A stretch of 64,000 bases of DNA from a virus: positions 20,499-84,498 of the IMG/VR virus record IMGVR_UViG_3300009506_003033, one strand, 5' to 3'. Both the position numbers and the translations under genes were made by a program. Numbering within the stretch: position 1 is the first letter of the stretch; each line of letters starts with the position of its first letter. Below, piece by piece: positions 1 to 7,765 of this stretch. Below the pieces are notes generated by a model, which saw only the letters and a program-made list of their open reading frames with translations, had not been told where the DNA came from and searched no databases.

Positions 1-30
1 GGGACGGGGCATTTCCCAGCCGGCGGTGAT

Positions 31-261
31 TCATTCAACAACTGCTTTCCACAGCACGCATCCGAAAGATTCCGTGCATCGCAGTGCCGCGAAGTAGCCA
101 CTCCTGTCTTCCACTGCTGCCAGCCATTCCTCCTCTTCATCGTAGGGTTCCCGTGTCGCGTGCTGCGGGCCATGTATCGCGTTGCATCTTCCCACATCCG
201 GCCAAATCGTCTCGGTCAACGGGCCGGACCAGTGAGCACATGTGCCACATGTTCTATTGAC
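31..261 (-). CDS. Small cysteine-cluster protein
   Basis: Hypothetical protein of 76 residues with a CGTCAHW pair near the N-terminus, GRCN in the middle and C-x5-GCVLW at the end. This is a likely four-cysteine zinc site of a type common in small phage early proteins. The frame stays open upstream to a TTG at 339, through the palindromic element at 273-326, but ATG 261 follows an AAGG-like site and starts just before the Cys cluster, so I prefer it. Function unknown. Confidence 0.6.
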   Translation of the reverse strand, partial: VNRTCGTCAHWSGPLTETIWPDVGRCNAIHGPQHATREPYDEEEEWLAAVEDRSGYFAALRCTESFGCVLWKAVVE

Positions 262-272
262 CATTTCGGATG

Positions 273-326
273 CCTTTTTGCGTTTTTCTCGGGATTTTTC
301 CCAAGCGGTAAAATTTACCGCTTGGG
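273..326. repeat. Dispersed palindromic element, copy 1
   Basis: Near-perfect palindrome (12-nt arms CCAAGCGGTAAA and complement, 1-nt centre) followed on the minus strand by an A-rich arm similar to the copy at 19566-19619. On the minus strand it reads as QAVNFTAWEKSREKRKK, in frame with the gene below it. It resembles coding palindromic elements such as those of Rickettsia in kind, not in sequence. Confidence 0.7.
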
Positions 327-363
327 AGAGTTGCCCCAAAGTGGGGATGCCTTATGTCATGCT

Positions 364-747
364 TCAGCGAATATCCAGCACGCCAGGATATCGCTTGTTG
401 AAGAGCACGAGCCAGGACTGCACTAGTGCTTTTTGTCTCTCAGTGACATCGCTGTCGTCGTACAGCCACTTTGGAGTGTTTGTGTGAATCCAATCCTGAA
501 CTTGTTCACAAGTCTGATCTGGTGTTATCAGTTTTCCATTTTTCCAGATGTCATAGAGACCATTACTGCTGGCGGCAACGATTTCGTAGCCTGCGAGCCG
601 CGGGACTGGGGATGCTGCGAAAACCACGTCGCCTCGACGAAATACGATCGCAAGCATGCCGAATCCCTTGCGATTCTTCAAGGCTAGTAACCGCATTAAC
701 TGTGCGTCGCCGCCAGGAATACCAGGTACAATGTTGACATTCTGCAT
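364..747 (-). CDS. Hypothetical protein, 127 aa
   Basis: Not recognised. The protein is mixed alpha/beta in composition with no transmembrane segment or metal motif. Start ATG 747 is preceded on the minus strand by TTGAAAGGG, the ribosome-binding leader reused at several genes of this genome. It lies in the leftward early operon. Confidence 0.7.
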   Translation of the reverse strand: MQNVNIVPGIPGGDAQLMRLLALKNRKGFGMLAIVFRRGDVVFAASPVPRLAGYEIVAASSNGLYDIWKNGKLITPDQTCEQVQDWIHTNTPKWLYDDSDVTERQKALVQSWLVLFNKRYPGVLDIR

Positions 748-790
748 TTTGTTTACCCTTTCAATGGAACTTGTTAGCTGACATTGGATT

Positions 791-1003
791 TCAGCTGATT
801 CGCAACACCTGCACTAGCCAATCCCGGATCGCATCGTGCATCGGGTGCCCTTCGCCCAAGATGATCGCCGCCAGCAACACGCCAGACAATCCGCCGACGA
901 CAACCTCGAAGCCGATGAACAGCCGGATCACCCACCGTTGTATCGCTCTCCGGCGCCGTGTCTTGCGTAGCTGGTGTTGTCTACGGTTCATTGAATCCAT
1001 CAT
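791..1003 (-). CDS. Small single-pass membrane protein
   Basis: 70 residues. A strongly basic N-terminus (RRQHQLRKTRRRRAIQRW) is followed by one hydrophobic helix of about 22 residues and a short soluble tail, which predicts an N-in inner-membrane protein. It overlaps the end of the upstream nuclease-like gene. Function unknown; a holin role is possible, but nothing specific supports it. Confidence 0.6.
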   Translation of the reverse strand: MMDSMNRRQHQLRKTRRRRAIQRWVIRLFIGFEVVVGGLSGVLLAAIILGEGHPMHDAIRDWLVQVLRIS

Positions 1004-1560
1004 CGAATATTAAATTGACTCATTTTGTTTCGTGGCCAGAGCCAGCCACCTTTCCCTCGTCTGCCACGATCTGCTTTGAATTTGCCTCCAGGCCAATCTT
1101 TGCGGTGATCACCGTATGTGAAAACATCAGCCAGCGAAATAAATAGCCACTTAGGAGGGCCATCGATTGGGCTTTCTTCATTGTCATCAAGCGGCGATTT
1201 CTCTTCGTGAATTACCAATATTACCGGAGATTCACTTTTCTTCGCGACTGTTTGATATTCCTCTAGCAGCGAGAAATCAATCCCATGTTCCCATCGTGGC
1301 CCTGGAGGATATCGTCTCCAAGTGGCAACTGCCTTTGCCTTGACTTCGTGCCATTGCACCATGCGAGCCATCAGGAGCATATCAGGGGCAACGAGTGCCG
1401 TCGTATCGACAAATATAAGCGGTGCTTTGCATTTTGCGTCTTGTTCAACCATTCCATATGTCGGTAAAACGACGTGACCACGTTTTGCCATCATCCTGGC
1501 CCATTTCTTTTGGGCACTGTCGCCTATTTTCCATTCCCGTGTTTCATGAAACTCGCTCAT
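1000..1560 (-). CDS. PD-(D/E)XK-like nuclease, probable
   Basis: 186 residues. An N-terminal stretch resembles restriction-endonuclease-fold proteins: KKWARMMAKRGHVVLPTYG, then AP(D)MLL, then HEVKAKA, which gives an acidic residue plus ExK in the expected order and spacing, followed by a GIDFSLLEEY helix and PVILVIHE strand. This suggests a Holliday-junction-resolvase-like or Mrr-like fold with metal-dependent DNA cleavage. The call rests on motif pattern only. It overlaps the methylase gene by 17 bp, so the two may act together. Confidence 0.55.
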   Translation of the reverse strand: MSEFHETREWKIGDSAQKKWARMMAKRGHVVLPTYGMVEQDAKCKAPLIFVDTTALVAPDMLLMARMVQWHEVKAKAVATWRRYPPGPRWEHGIDFSLLEEYQTVAKKSESPVILVIHEEKSPLDDNEESPIDGPPKWLFISLADVFTYGDHRKDWPGGKFKADRGRRGKGGWLWPRNKMSQFNIR

Positions 1561-2521
1561 AGATCATTCCAAACTTGGCGAAATGTTTCGCAAACTTCTT
1601 CGGTGCTTTTCCGAGGTATAATACGGCCTGCCCCTGTAGTGGACAGCTCTCGGTACCCTCGTCATCCCACCACTTCAGCCGTCCCTTGGGAAAGCAGATT
1701 GACGCGGCCAACGTGCCTACCGACTGGAACCACGATGTCTCCGTGGCGTTGTTCACAAGCACGCACGCCGCCGTAACATCGCCAGACTGATATGATTCTG
1801 CCAGTTTCGTCATGAATGAATCAATGAGGCCAGAAGCGTACGGCGGATTCAACCAGACTCGTCCAGTCCATTTTTTGTCGCGGCCGTCGGTTTCCGCCGT
1901 GTAGAACTTCTTGGCCTTGATGACTTCCTGTGCCGCTTCGGACGTCGCGGGATCCAAGTCGATGTCCCCCATCGTTGCCCGGGCCGCTTCGATGTATTCA
2001 GGAGGTGTGTACCATTCCGGCTGGCCGGTGTTCTGCGAGACGTGGGCCGCCTCGTTGGACGTACCCAAGTGCGGCACCGTTTTCTTGGCTTCGTTGTAGA
2101 ACTTCTGGATGTATGCTTGTAGTTTTTTCTCCGTCGAGTACTTCAGTCGCATCCGTTGACATGTGGCCGATAGATGTTCGTCAATGGCCAAATCCTCCAA
2201 TCTGCAAATCTGCACTTTTGCAGATTTGCATCGTAAGTGCTGATTTGACGGCCGTTTAGCTTTACCCCTTCCAAACACCCCGGCATCCTTCAGCCCGATG
2301 ATCTGCCCACCTAGATGCCAGCCGTTAATGACGACTTGGCTTCCGAGCTCGAATGCCTTCGGGTAGTCTGTGTTCATAGCCAGCAGGTGATCCCGTGCCG
2401 CCGATAGCACTCTTCCCCATGCCGCACGTTGTTCTGCTGGCATCGTTTTGGTGATTGCATGCAACTCTTCCTTTGTCATTTGCTCCAGCGGTTTCCCTGG
2501 AATCTCGGCAAGTTCGCCCAT
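1544..2521 (-). CDS. dam: Phage DNA N-6-adenine methyltransferase (Dam type)
   Basis: 325 residues. The C-terminal half has the phage Dam (DNA_N-6-adenine MTase) pattern: EWYTPPEYIEAAR, then DLDPAT, then VWLNPPYAS (the NPPY catalytic motif IV), then a KGRLKWW segment. The N-terminal 130 residues are lysine-rich and not recognised. The protein is predicted to transfer a methyl group from SAM to adenine N6, probably for protection from restriction or for genome marking. Confidence 0.85.
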   Translation of the reverse strand: MGELAEIPGKPLEQMTKEELHAITKTMPAEQRAAWGRVLSAARDHLLAMNTDYPKAFELGSQVVINGWHLGGQIIGLKDAGVFGRGKAKRPSNQHLRCKSAKVQICRLEDLAIDEHLSATCQRMRLKYSTEKKLQAYIQKFYNEAKKTVPHLGTSNEAAHVSQNTGQPEWYTPPEYIEAARATMGDIDLDPATSEAAQEVIKAKKFYTAETDGRDKKWTGRVWLNPPYASGLIDSFMTKLAESYQSGDVTAACVLVNNATETSWFQSVGTLAASICFPKGRLKWWDDEGTESCPLQGQAVLYLGKAPKKFAKHFAKFGMIYERVS

Positions 2522-2550
2522 TCATCAGCCTCCCTGAAGATATTCGCATG

Positions 2551-2590
2551 AAAAAACGTCCCTAGTCGCGACGGGCCACCGAGGCACGTT
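2551..2590 (-). terminator. Possible terminator after the GYGSG gene
   Basis: On the minus strand an imperfect stem (AACGT, CCT against AGG, ACGTT) is followed by GTTTTTTC and overlaps the stop codon of the gene at 2562-2918. Its 3' half resembles the terminator arm of the RNA at 3213-3334, so it may be a degenerate partial copy. Confidence 0.4.
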
Positions 2591-2918
2591 CGCGTTCCAA
2601 AATCCGGTAAGCCTCTTCGATCATACCGTCGACGGCTTCTTTTGAAATGTCGACGTTATGTTTCCGAGCCAATGCGGGCCATTCTGTTTTCCAGACATCC
2701 AAGGCATGACATTCGCAACCGATCGCTACGTAGCGCCACGGAATCAGCAAAAAAGCATCTTCGCCATCTATCGTTCCTATGTTAGTATTGTAGCCGTAGC
2801 CGGAGCCGTAGCCGGAGCCGTAGCCGGAGCCGTCGCCGTCGCCGTAGCCGTAGCCGGAGCCGGAGCCGGAGCCGTAGCCGTAGCCGGAGCCGGAGCCGAG
2901 ATGAATATCTATGGCCAT
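2562..2918 (-). CDS. Gly-Ser-Tyr-Asp repeat protein
   Basis: 118 residues. Residues 8-43 are a low-complexity run of GSGYGDG built from 6-nt units (GGC plus TCC, TAC or GAC). The remainder is a helical soluble domain with EEAYRILERERA. Proteins with such hexamer-encoded Gly repeats occur in planctomycete genomes and their phages (family knowledge, not checked). Function unknown. It overlaps the upstream DUF6948 gene by 10 bp. Confidence 0.65.
   Translation of the reverse strand: MAIDIHLGSGSGYGYGSGSGSGYGYGDGDGSGYGSGYGSGYGYNTNIGTIDGEDAFLLIPWRYVAIGCECHALDVWKTEWPALARKHNVDISKEAVDGMIEEAYRILERERASVARRD
2791..2905. repeat. Hexanucleotide microsatellite
   Basis: About 19 tandem 6-nt units (GGC-TCC, GGC-TAC, GGC-GAC on the minus strand) encode the GS/GY/GD run. 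Length change in steps of six would keep the reading frame. Confidence 0.9.
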
Positions 2919-3199
2919 GCTTCAATCTCTTTCGCTGCAGTCTGTGATACAGACAGATATTGACAGACATGTTCTGTGGCAGTTACCTCCACAGTATCTG
3001 TCAATTGCGTGTCACCACGCGGACCATTTTGTGCCAAGCCAAATAATCCTTTGCAGGCGGCATCCCAATACAAAACCATTCGTGCGCGATGCAATGTGAT
3101 CGGTGATCCGACGATTGGTTCCGCATCAGTCCAACCGTAGACAACACATTTACCAGTTTTGCCACAGCATATTATCCACGATCGTTGATTTGCTGACAT
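2909..3199 (-). CDS. DUF6948-like phage protein
   Basis: 96 residues. The pattern WIICCGKTGKCVVYGWTD, then EPIVL-like, HRARMVLYW, then GLFGLAQNGPRGD and ITLT-like, ending EAWP, matches the DUF6948 phage family as I remember it. Start ATG 3199 has GGAG eight bases upstream. A longer frame to 3235 is rejected because the terminator of the RNA at 3213-3334 lies there. Confidence 0.65.
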   Translation of the reverse strand: MSANQRSWIICCGKTGKCVVYGWTDAEPIVGSPITLHRARMVLYWDAACKGLFGLAQNGPRGDTQLTDTVEVTATEHVCQYLSVSQTAAKEIEAWP

Positions 3200-3212
3200 G
3201 ATTGTTCTCCAG

Positions 3213-3334
3213 CAAAGAAAAACGCTCCTAGTCACGTCGGGCCAAACAGGCCAGGGACTAGCCCACCGTCGCGACCAAGAGCGTTGATTTCCTGTCCCTG
3301 TTCATGCGGGTTTGGCTCCGCGTTTCCCGAATTC
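3213..3334 (-). ncRNA. Structured RNA, copy 4 (pseudoknotted terminator family)
   Basis: Minus-strand unit. A perfect -10 TATAAT (3346-3341, no clear -35) precedes strand x GCCAAAC (3316-3310), strand y CAGGGAC (3300-3294), terminator 5' arm (3285-3270), y' GTCCCTG (3258-3252), x' GTTTGGC (3247-3241), 3' arm (3236-3221) and a TTTTTCTTTG end. The x and y strands pair in nested order inside the hairpin loop, forming a pseudoknot. The GCGGAGCC-AACCCGC segment closely matches the 14.4 kb copy. Confidence 0.6.
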
Positions 3335-3341
3335 TACCACA

Positions 3342-3464
3342 TTATACCCGCGTCTCAAAATCCATATTAATCTTTAAAAGTCGAGCACGGATATCCGATT
3401 CCTTGTAACCCAGACAATATCGCCGAATTGCCTCTTCGCGTTCTTGGCGATGACGGGATATCAT
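3342..3464 (-). CDS. Small basic protein, 40 aa
   Basis: Starts at ATG 3464 after GGAGG with good spacing and reads MISRHRQEREEAIRRYCLGY followed by KESDIRARLLKI, ending TRV. It looks like a small helical DNA-binding or regulatory peptide. Its stop codon lies inside the -10 element of the RNA below. Confidence 0.55.
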   Translation of the reverse strand: MISRHRQEREEAIRRYCLGYKESDIRARLLKINMDFETRV

Positions 3465-3482
3465 AGTTAGGCCTCCGTCTGT

Positions 3483-3881
3483 CTAATAGCTCAATACGGC
3501 CAGGCAATACAATGCAGGCATCATGCCACGAACTCCTTTGGAATGCAACAAGTCGTCAGTTCTAGCAATGACGCTTTCCGTTAGCGCAGGAACCTCCATG
3601 TGCGGTAAACCGAATCGATGCGAACAAGTTTCCGCAACCAACAACCCGAGATACCATCCATCCCTGTTTTCATAGTCGACATGATGTATAATCGTGCCGT
3701 CCCATAGCTCGGTATCATCTATGGCAATTGCGACGCCACTTTTTGTTGCATATCCTTTTGTTTTGACTATGGCTCCATAGGGTTCTCCGGTAGTCTCGTT
3801 GTATTTGACTACTTGTTCATTTACATCAATGATCTCTATCGGTATGCCGTATACGATTTTGCATCTAATATCTAAACCCAT
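3483..3881 (-). CDS. Hypothetical protein, 132 aa
   Basis: Not recognised. The protein is soluble, begins MGLDIRCKIVYGIPI and has a central beta-rich part. It is separated from the DUF932 gene by 12 bp and shares its operon. Confidence 0.65.
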   Translation of the reverse strand: MGLDIRCKIVYGIPIEIIDVNEQVVKYNETTGEPYGAIVKTKGYATKSGVAIAIDDTELWDGTIIHHVDYENRDGWYLGLLVAETCSHRFGLPHMEVPALTESVIARTDDLLHSKGVRGMMPALYCLAVLSY

Positions 3882-3893
3882 TGTATTGCTCCT

Positions 3894-4919
3894 TTAAGCC
3901 ACCGTCTGCAAAGCCAGCTCAAAGGCGTTTCGGCAGTGCAAGTCATAACTGCCGAGCAGGCATCTGGCTGCTTTGGCCTCCGAGGTCCTCGCTTGATTCT
4001 GGACGGTCTCGGTGAAGGCGTTGAGCATCGTCCAGGCCGAGCCGCCGAACAGGCTGGATTCGATCTCCATGTTCGACAGACACTTTCCGATGAACTTAGC
4101 GGCCCGCTCCCGTTTCGCGTTGTCTTCTTCCGTCTTACCGCCAGACGGTACGGGGCCTCGCATCTTCGAATAGGCCGACAAAAAGAACAATTCGACCGCT
4201 GCCGTGTCAACGCTCGTGCTGGCCAAGCAATTCATGAGGCTGCGAGTTTCATCGATGGCGCGGCCGTAGAGCCCAAGTGCTGCCTTGGCATCGGCCACTC
4301 TCTTGCGAACGTCTCCTACGTGGCAAGCGACGAATGCCTGCGGAGTGAGTCGCTTCAGTCGGCCAGTCTCATGCTCCCGATCCGGGATGACAGCGTGCAT
4401 TGTGTTTGAGCATACAACCCTGATCGTCGTCGGCGTGCAGCGAATCGCTGTGCCGCCATCGTGGCCGTTGGAGACTAATATATAAGGACAAATGCCATCC
4501 TCGCTTTTGGCCGTCCGAACGCTGAACGAGCGGCCTTGAATCAGAAACCAGACTTTCTTTCCGCTGCGGATCGAACCGGCCGATTCGATGTGCACCGTGT
4601 CGTTCTGTTCGGCAAGCAGTTCGCAGAATTCGGCCAGTTCTGCGTTTTGAATGACATGATAACCCTTGGAGACGATCCCCAGCACTTCGCTAATGTCAGC
4701 CCGAACGTTGGCTACGACATCTGGTACTCGCTGTCCCAGCGGATCCTCGTGCTCGTCACGATGTGCTGAGAGCCACCACTGTTCAACTTCCCAGTCGAGC
4801 CCGAGTCGCTCCAAGGCCTCCCGCGGCGTAGGAGCATCTGGCCACACTTGGCCGAGTCCGTGCCAGGCACCTTGGCCTGCGAATCCTACGCTGTCAGTTA
4901 CTTCGATTTCATGCGCCAT
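3894..4919 (-). CDS. DUF932 domain protein
   Basis: 341 residues. The opening GFAGQGAWHGLG, then WEVEQ, NAELAEFCE, and the core GTAIRCTPTTIRVVCSNTM are characteristic of the DUF932 phage/plasmid-like family. The family is widespread on plasmids and phages and often lies near recombination or replication genes; its biochemical role is not firmly known. Full length. ATG 4919 follows a TGAAAGGGTGAA leader. Confidence 0.9.
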   Translation of the reverse strand: MAHEIEVTDSVGFAGQGAWHGLGQVWPDAPTPREALERLGLDWEVEQWWLSAHRDEHEDPLGQRVPDVVANVRADISEVLGIVSKGYHVIQNAELAEFCELLAEQNDTVHIESAGSIRSGKKVWFLIQGRSFSVRTAKSEDGICPYILVSNGHDGGTAIRCTPTTIRVVCSNTMHAVIPDREHETGRLKRLTPQAFVACHVGDVRKRVADAKAALGLYGRAIDETRSLMNCLASTSVDTAAVELFFLSAYSKMRGPVPSGGKTEEDNAKRERAAKFIGKCLSNMEIESSLFGGSAWTMLNAFTETVQNQARTSEAKAARCLLGSYDLHCRNAFELALQTVA

Positions 4920-4954
4920 CTCTTCACCCTTTCATAAGTTTCCGTCCTAAAAAA

Positions 4955-5224
4955 TCAATCGATACTCGGGACGGGTCGATGAATCGATTGTTCATTTACG
5001 TTGTTGAGTTCGCGGCATAATATCGCGGCACACAGTGCAGCAAATTCTTTCGTGTTCGGCCGCTGATTCCCTCCCATGCCAGTTGTAAACAGTATGATTT
5101 TATCCTGGCAGCCCCAGCCATAAGTGCTACGCAAAAATTCGTACTCTGTAGCTTTTCGATTGATGACGGAAAGTTCCCAGTGTGTTTCTCCGTATTTTCC
5201 TTTTTCAAAGATTTCCCAAGCCAT
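4955..5224 (-). CDS. Hypothetical protein, 89 aa
   Basis: Not recognised. It begins MAWEIFEKGKYGETHWELSV; ATG 5224 follows AAAGAGGG. It is a soluble protein with the WxxxF/E pattern seen in several small phage early proteins. Confidence 0.65.
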   Translation of the reverse strand: MAWEIFEKGKYGETHWELSVINRKATEYEFLRSTYGWGCQDKIILFTTGMGGNQRPNTKEFAALCAAILCRELNNVNEQSIHRPVPSID

Positions 5225-5271
5225 TATATCCCTCTTTTCAATCGCGGCGAAAACAGATTGGCTTCACACTT

Positions 5272-5649
5272 TCAATTGTCCGCTCTAATGGAATTAGTCG
5301 ATGCCTGGAGCGGTTCAGCGCTTCGACATTCTAACATCGCGACTAGTCGTTTGAGCTTCTCGACAGAGAGCGAGGATAGATCGCGTTGACACAAGACGCG
5401 AATATGACGGATCAGTTCTCGCCGCAACTGATCCTCTCTAATTTGGTCCAGTTCTCCGTTTTCAGGTAGTCTGATGAATGTCGAATCCCACTGATTATGA
5501 CGGCCTATTTCGCGGCCATCGCGTTTTCGGAACGCTCTGTTGCACACAATGATGCGTGTTGGCGTCACGCGCTCAATACGGCAAATGTGATTCTTGTGAA
5601 GCGAGCACAAGATCAATTCGTCGCCGACTTGAACATTGTCGAGGCTCAC
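5272..5649 (-). CDS. Hypothetical protein, 125 aa, GTG start
   Basis: The N-terminus, VQVGDELILCSLHKNHI followed by RIERVTPTRIIVC, reads as a small beta-barrel (KOW/SH3-like) nucleic-acid-binding domain, followed by a helical tail with REDQLRRELIRHIR. Start is GTG 5649 after GAAGGGG. It overlaps the zinc-ribbon gene by 77 bp. Confidence 0.6.
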   Translation of the reverse strand: MSLDNVQVGDELILCSLHKNHICRIERVTPTRIIVCNRAFRKRDGREIGRHNQWDSTFIRLPENGELDQIREDQLRRELIRHIRVLCQRDLSSLSVEKLKRLVAMLECRSAEPLQASTNSIRADN

Positions 5650-5791
5650 AGCAGACCCCTTCGATTCGTGTTGGTGTTTCTTTCAGCCGCCAGTTGCCGC
5701 GAAATTGGACCACCGAGCCACATCTGCTACACTCGCTGATGGGTCGAGCAGATATCATTTCGTGGCGGCAAGTACGACAAAACCATTTCAT
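5573..5791 (-). CDS. Zinc-ribbon protein, first gene of the leftward operon
   Basis: 72 residues beginning MKWFCRTCRHEM, then CSRCGS, a four-cysteine zinc ribbon within the first 27 residues; the tail is basic. ATG 5791 has GGGGAG upstream and lies directly behind the leftward promoter. The C-terminal third overlaps the next gene, so the exact end is less certain than the start. Confidence 0.55.
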   Translation of the reverse strand: MKWFCRTCRHEMISARPISECSRCGSVVQFRGNWRLKETPTRIEGVCCEPRQCSSRRRIDLVLASQESHLPY

Positions 5792-5806
5792 TTTTTGCTC
5801 CCCGTC

Positions 5807-5840
5807 TTGACAATTATAGCAGATGGGCTAGACTAGTCAA
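5807..5840. promoter_or_regulatory. Interlocked divergent promoters
   Basis: Rightward: TTGACA 5807-5812, 16-bp spacer, TAGACT 5829-5834. Leftward: TTGACT 5840-5835, 16-bp spacer, TATAAT 5818-5813. Each -10 lies in the other promoter's spacer, so RNA polymerase cannot occupy both. This is the hub between the leftward and rightward early genes. Confidence 0.75.
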
Positions 5841-5851
5841 TAGAGGTTTCG

Positions 5852-6073
5852 ATGAGAAATTTGACGACGCGACAGGTGGCTGAAATTCTGCAGGTGACTC
5901 GCGGCCGAGTACGACAGTATGTATGCAGAGGGCAGCTCCAGGCCGGCAGGTTCAACCACGATCTGGAGTTTTCCCCGGAGGATGTGGAAAAATTCCGGCA
6001 AAAACTGGCCCAGCACCCGCTCGCAAACTGTCATGTGGCAACAATTTACGGTGATTCCGATGATCCCGGCTGA
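5852..6073 (+). CDS. Helix-turn-helix DNA-binding protein (MerR/excisionase-like)
   Basis: 73 residues. LTTRQVAEILQVTRGRVRQYVCRGQLQAGRF is the winged HTH_17-type fold of phage excisionases and Cox-like regulators; residues 40-54 continue as a recognition wing plus EDVEKFRQ helix. It is the first rightward gene behind the interlocked promoters, so a role in choosing between them is plausible (inference). Confidence 0.75.
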   Translation: MRNLTTRQVAEILQVTRGRVRQYVCRGQLQAGRFNHDLEFSPEDVEKFRQKLAQHPLANCHVATIYGDSDDPG

Positions 6074-6113
6074 AAAATTCCGGGAAAAATTCGCCCGAGG
6101 GCCGTTTCCTGGG

Positions 6114-6141
6114 TTGACAGCTGTAGCAGTTGAGCTATAAT
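6114..6141 (+). promoter_or_regulatory. Consensus sigma70-type promoter
   Basis: TTGACA 6114-6119, 16-bp spacer, TATAAT 6136-6141. It drives the small genes from 6192 onward. Confidence 0.8.
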
Positions 6142-6191
6142 TGGAGCAGGATGAGGAAACGAACGGTACTCAAATTTGAAAGGGCGAAACG

Positions 6192-6383
6192 ATGAAGACG
6201 ACGATCAAACGGTTCAAAGTCAAATCAGAGGCGGAGGCCATTCAGTACGTCCAAAACCTGCGGCGCAATCATGACCGGATGGCCACCGTCGAGAAAGACG
6301 GAGATCAATATTATCTATGTGTCCCAATGGAGGTGCGAACCGTCCGGTACGACCAAATCATTGCGGCTTACCGGTTCAACTAG
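6192..6383 (+). CDS. Hypothetical protein, 63 aa
   Basis: Not recognised. MKTTIKRFKVKSEAEAIQYV is followed by a short beta segment; small basic alpha/beta protein. The leader TTGAAAGGGCGAAACG immediately precedes the ATG and is repeated before the next two genes. Confidence 0.65.
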   Translation: MKTTIKRFKVKSEAEAIQYVQNLRRNHDRMATVEKDGDQYYLCVPMEVRTVRYDQIIAAYRFN

Positions 6384-6455
6384 ATAATCATTTCGCCGGG
6401 GCGGTTCGCGTGTTGCGGCCGCCCGTGGCGAGACAATACTTGAAGGGGCGAAACG

Positions 6456-6689
6456 ATGACAAAAATTTGGTTTGACTGGCGAGATAAGCGAATTGCCATT
6501 TCAGCCGATGAAGTTGGATGGTATGGCGAAACACGACCGGTGCTGAGCGGCGTTGATCCTAGTGTTACATTGACTGCCGATGAATTGCGTGATCTGGCAT
6601 TAGCCCTAGATCAGCAGGATTATTCCGATTTCACGGTCAAACAGATGCCTTTTTCGGAATATCTGGATCTCGTCTATTTATCCGCATAG
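6456..6689 (+). CDS. Hypothetical protein, 77 aa
   Basis: Not recognised. Acidic, with a beta-rich first half and LTADELRDLALALDQQD helix. It has the repeated leader TTGAAGGGGCGAAACG before the ATG. Confidence 0.65.
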   Translation: MTKIWFDWRDKRIAISADEVGWYGETRPVLSGVDPSVTLTADELRDLALALDQQDYSDFTVKQMPFSEYLDLVYLSA

Positions 6690-6722
6690 TGCGGTTCTCT
6701 CGTAACTTGAAAGGGTGAAACG

Positions 6723-7055
6723 ATGACAACAACGGATCCCTGGGTGCAAAATCAGATATCCCGTGCTCATCAGCAAATCGCGGGATCGACTGGCGATGAA
6801 ACCGATCGGCTTCATCCAACTATGTCATTTCAGTGGTGCTGCGGACCGGCTAACGGAGGTGAGTTGCCACCGGAAGAATGTCGATTACTCATAATCGATG
6901 GAACTGGTGGCAGCCGAGATGTCGACCTCATTCAGAAATCAGACGACGGAGATGAGGAATATTACATCCTGGATAATTACGGCGACGAATGGATTGGGCG
7001 ACTCGAACTCATTCTTTACTGGACTCGTGCTGATGCGTTGATTCCGGAGAAATGA
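6723..7055 (+). CDS. Hypothetical protein, 110 aa
   Basis: Not recognised. It contains FQWCCGPANGG and an acidic DLIQKSDDGDEEYYILDNYG segment. The repeated leader TTGAAAGGGTGAAACG precedes ATG 6723. It ends against the RecT start. Confidence 0.65.
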   Translation: MTTTDPWVQNQISRAHQQIAGSTGDETDRLHPTMSFQWCCGPANGGELPPEECRLLIIDGTGGSRDVDLIQKSDDGDEEYYILDNYGDEWIGRLELILYWTRADALIPEK

Positions 7056-7057
7056 TC

Positions 7058-7765
7058 ATGAAAACCGACATCGCAATCGGAAACCGCGGAATACAATTAT
7101 CGAGCATTGTGGATTTGGGACGATTTGCTGAAATGGTAGCCCGCAGTCAATTGGCGCCGCTGGGTTTTCAACGGCCCGAACAGATTATGGTTGCCATACA
7201 ATACGGTGCCGAACTCGGCCTGACGCCGATGCAGTCCCTTCAGGGCTTGTGTGTCATCAATGGTCGCGTGGGGATGTCCGGTGACATGGCGAGGGCACTT
7301 GTAGAATCACATCCGGCCTGCAAATACGTCAAAGACAATGCGGCCGAGTTGGCTACAATGCCGCTCGAAAACGATAGCACTGCTGCTTGGGTGGAAGTCT
7401 GCCGTGCTGACAAGCAGCAGAAACCAACTCGTCGATACTTCAGCGTCGGAGACGCTAAGCTCGCCGGCCTCTGGGGCAAACGTGGCCACAATGGCCAACC
7501 GACGCCTTGGGTGACTTACCCGCGGCGCATGCTCTATTACCGCGCCCTCGGATTCGCACTACGGGATGGTATGCCCGACGTTCTTAAGGGAATCACCATC
7601 GCTGAGGAATTGGAGGATTATCCAAAACCTGGACTGCAATCTGGTGGCACACCTCCGTCGAGTACGCTGGACGAGCTGGCCGCAGAAATTGACGGAATAC
7701 ATTCACTCGGGACCAACGGCGTGGTTGGTCCCAATTCATTGGAGCACGAAAATGACGATGAATAG
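7058..7765 (+). CDS. RecT-family single-strand annealing protein
   Basis: 235 residues. PEQIMVAIQYGAELGLTP, then MQSLQGLCVINGRVGMSGD, MARALV, then WVTYPRRMLYYRALGFALRD, is the RecT/Bet-type phage annealase signature. It would coat resected ssDNA and anneal homologous strands. ATG 7058 is preferred to 7052 because GGAG is eight bases away. It overlaps the ATPase gene; with YqaJ downstream it forms an annealase-exonuclease recombination module. Confidence 0.8.
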   Translation: MKTDIAIGNRGIQLSSIVDLGRFAEMVARSQLAPLGFQRPEQIMVAIQYGAELGLTPMQSLQGLCVINGRVGMSGDMARALVESHPACKYVKDNAAELATMPLENDSTAAWVEVCRADKQQKPTRRYFSVGDAKLAGLWGKRGHNGQPTPWVTYPRRMLYYRALGFALRDGMPDVLKGITIAEELEDYPKPGLQSGGTPPSSTLDELAAEIDGIHSLGTNGVVGPNSLEHENDDE

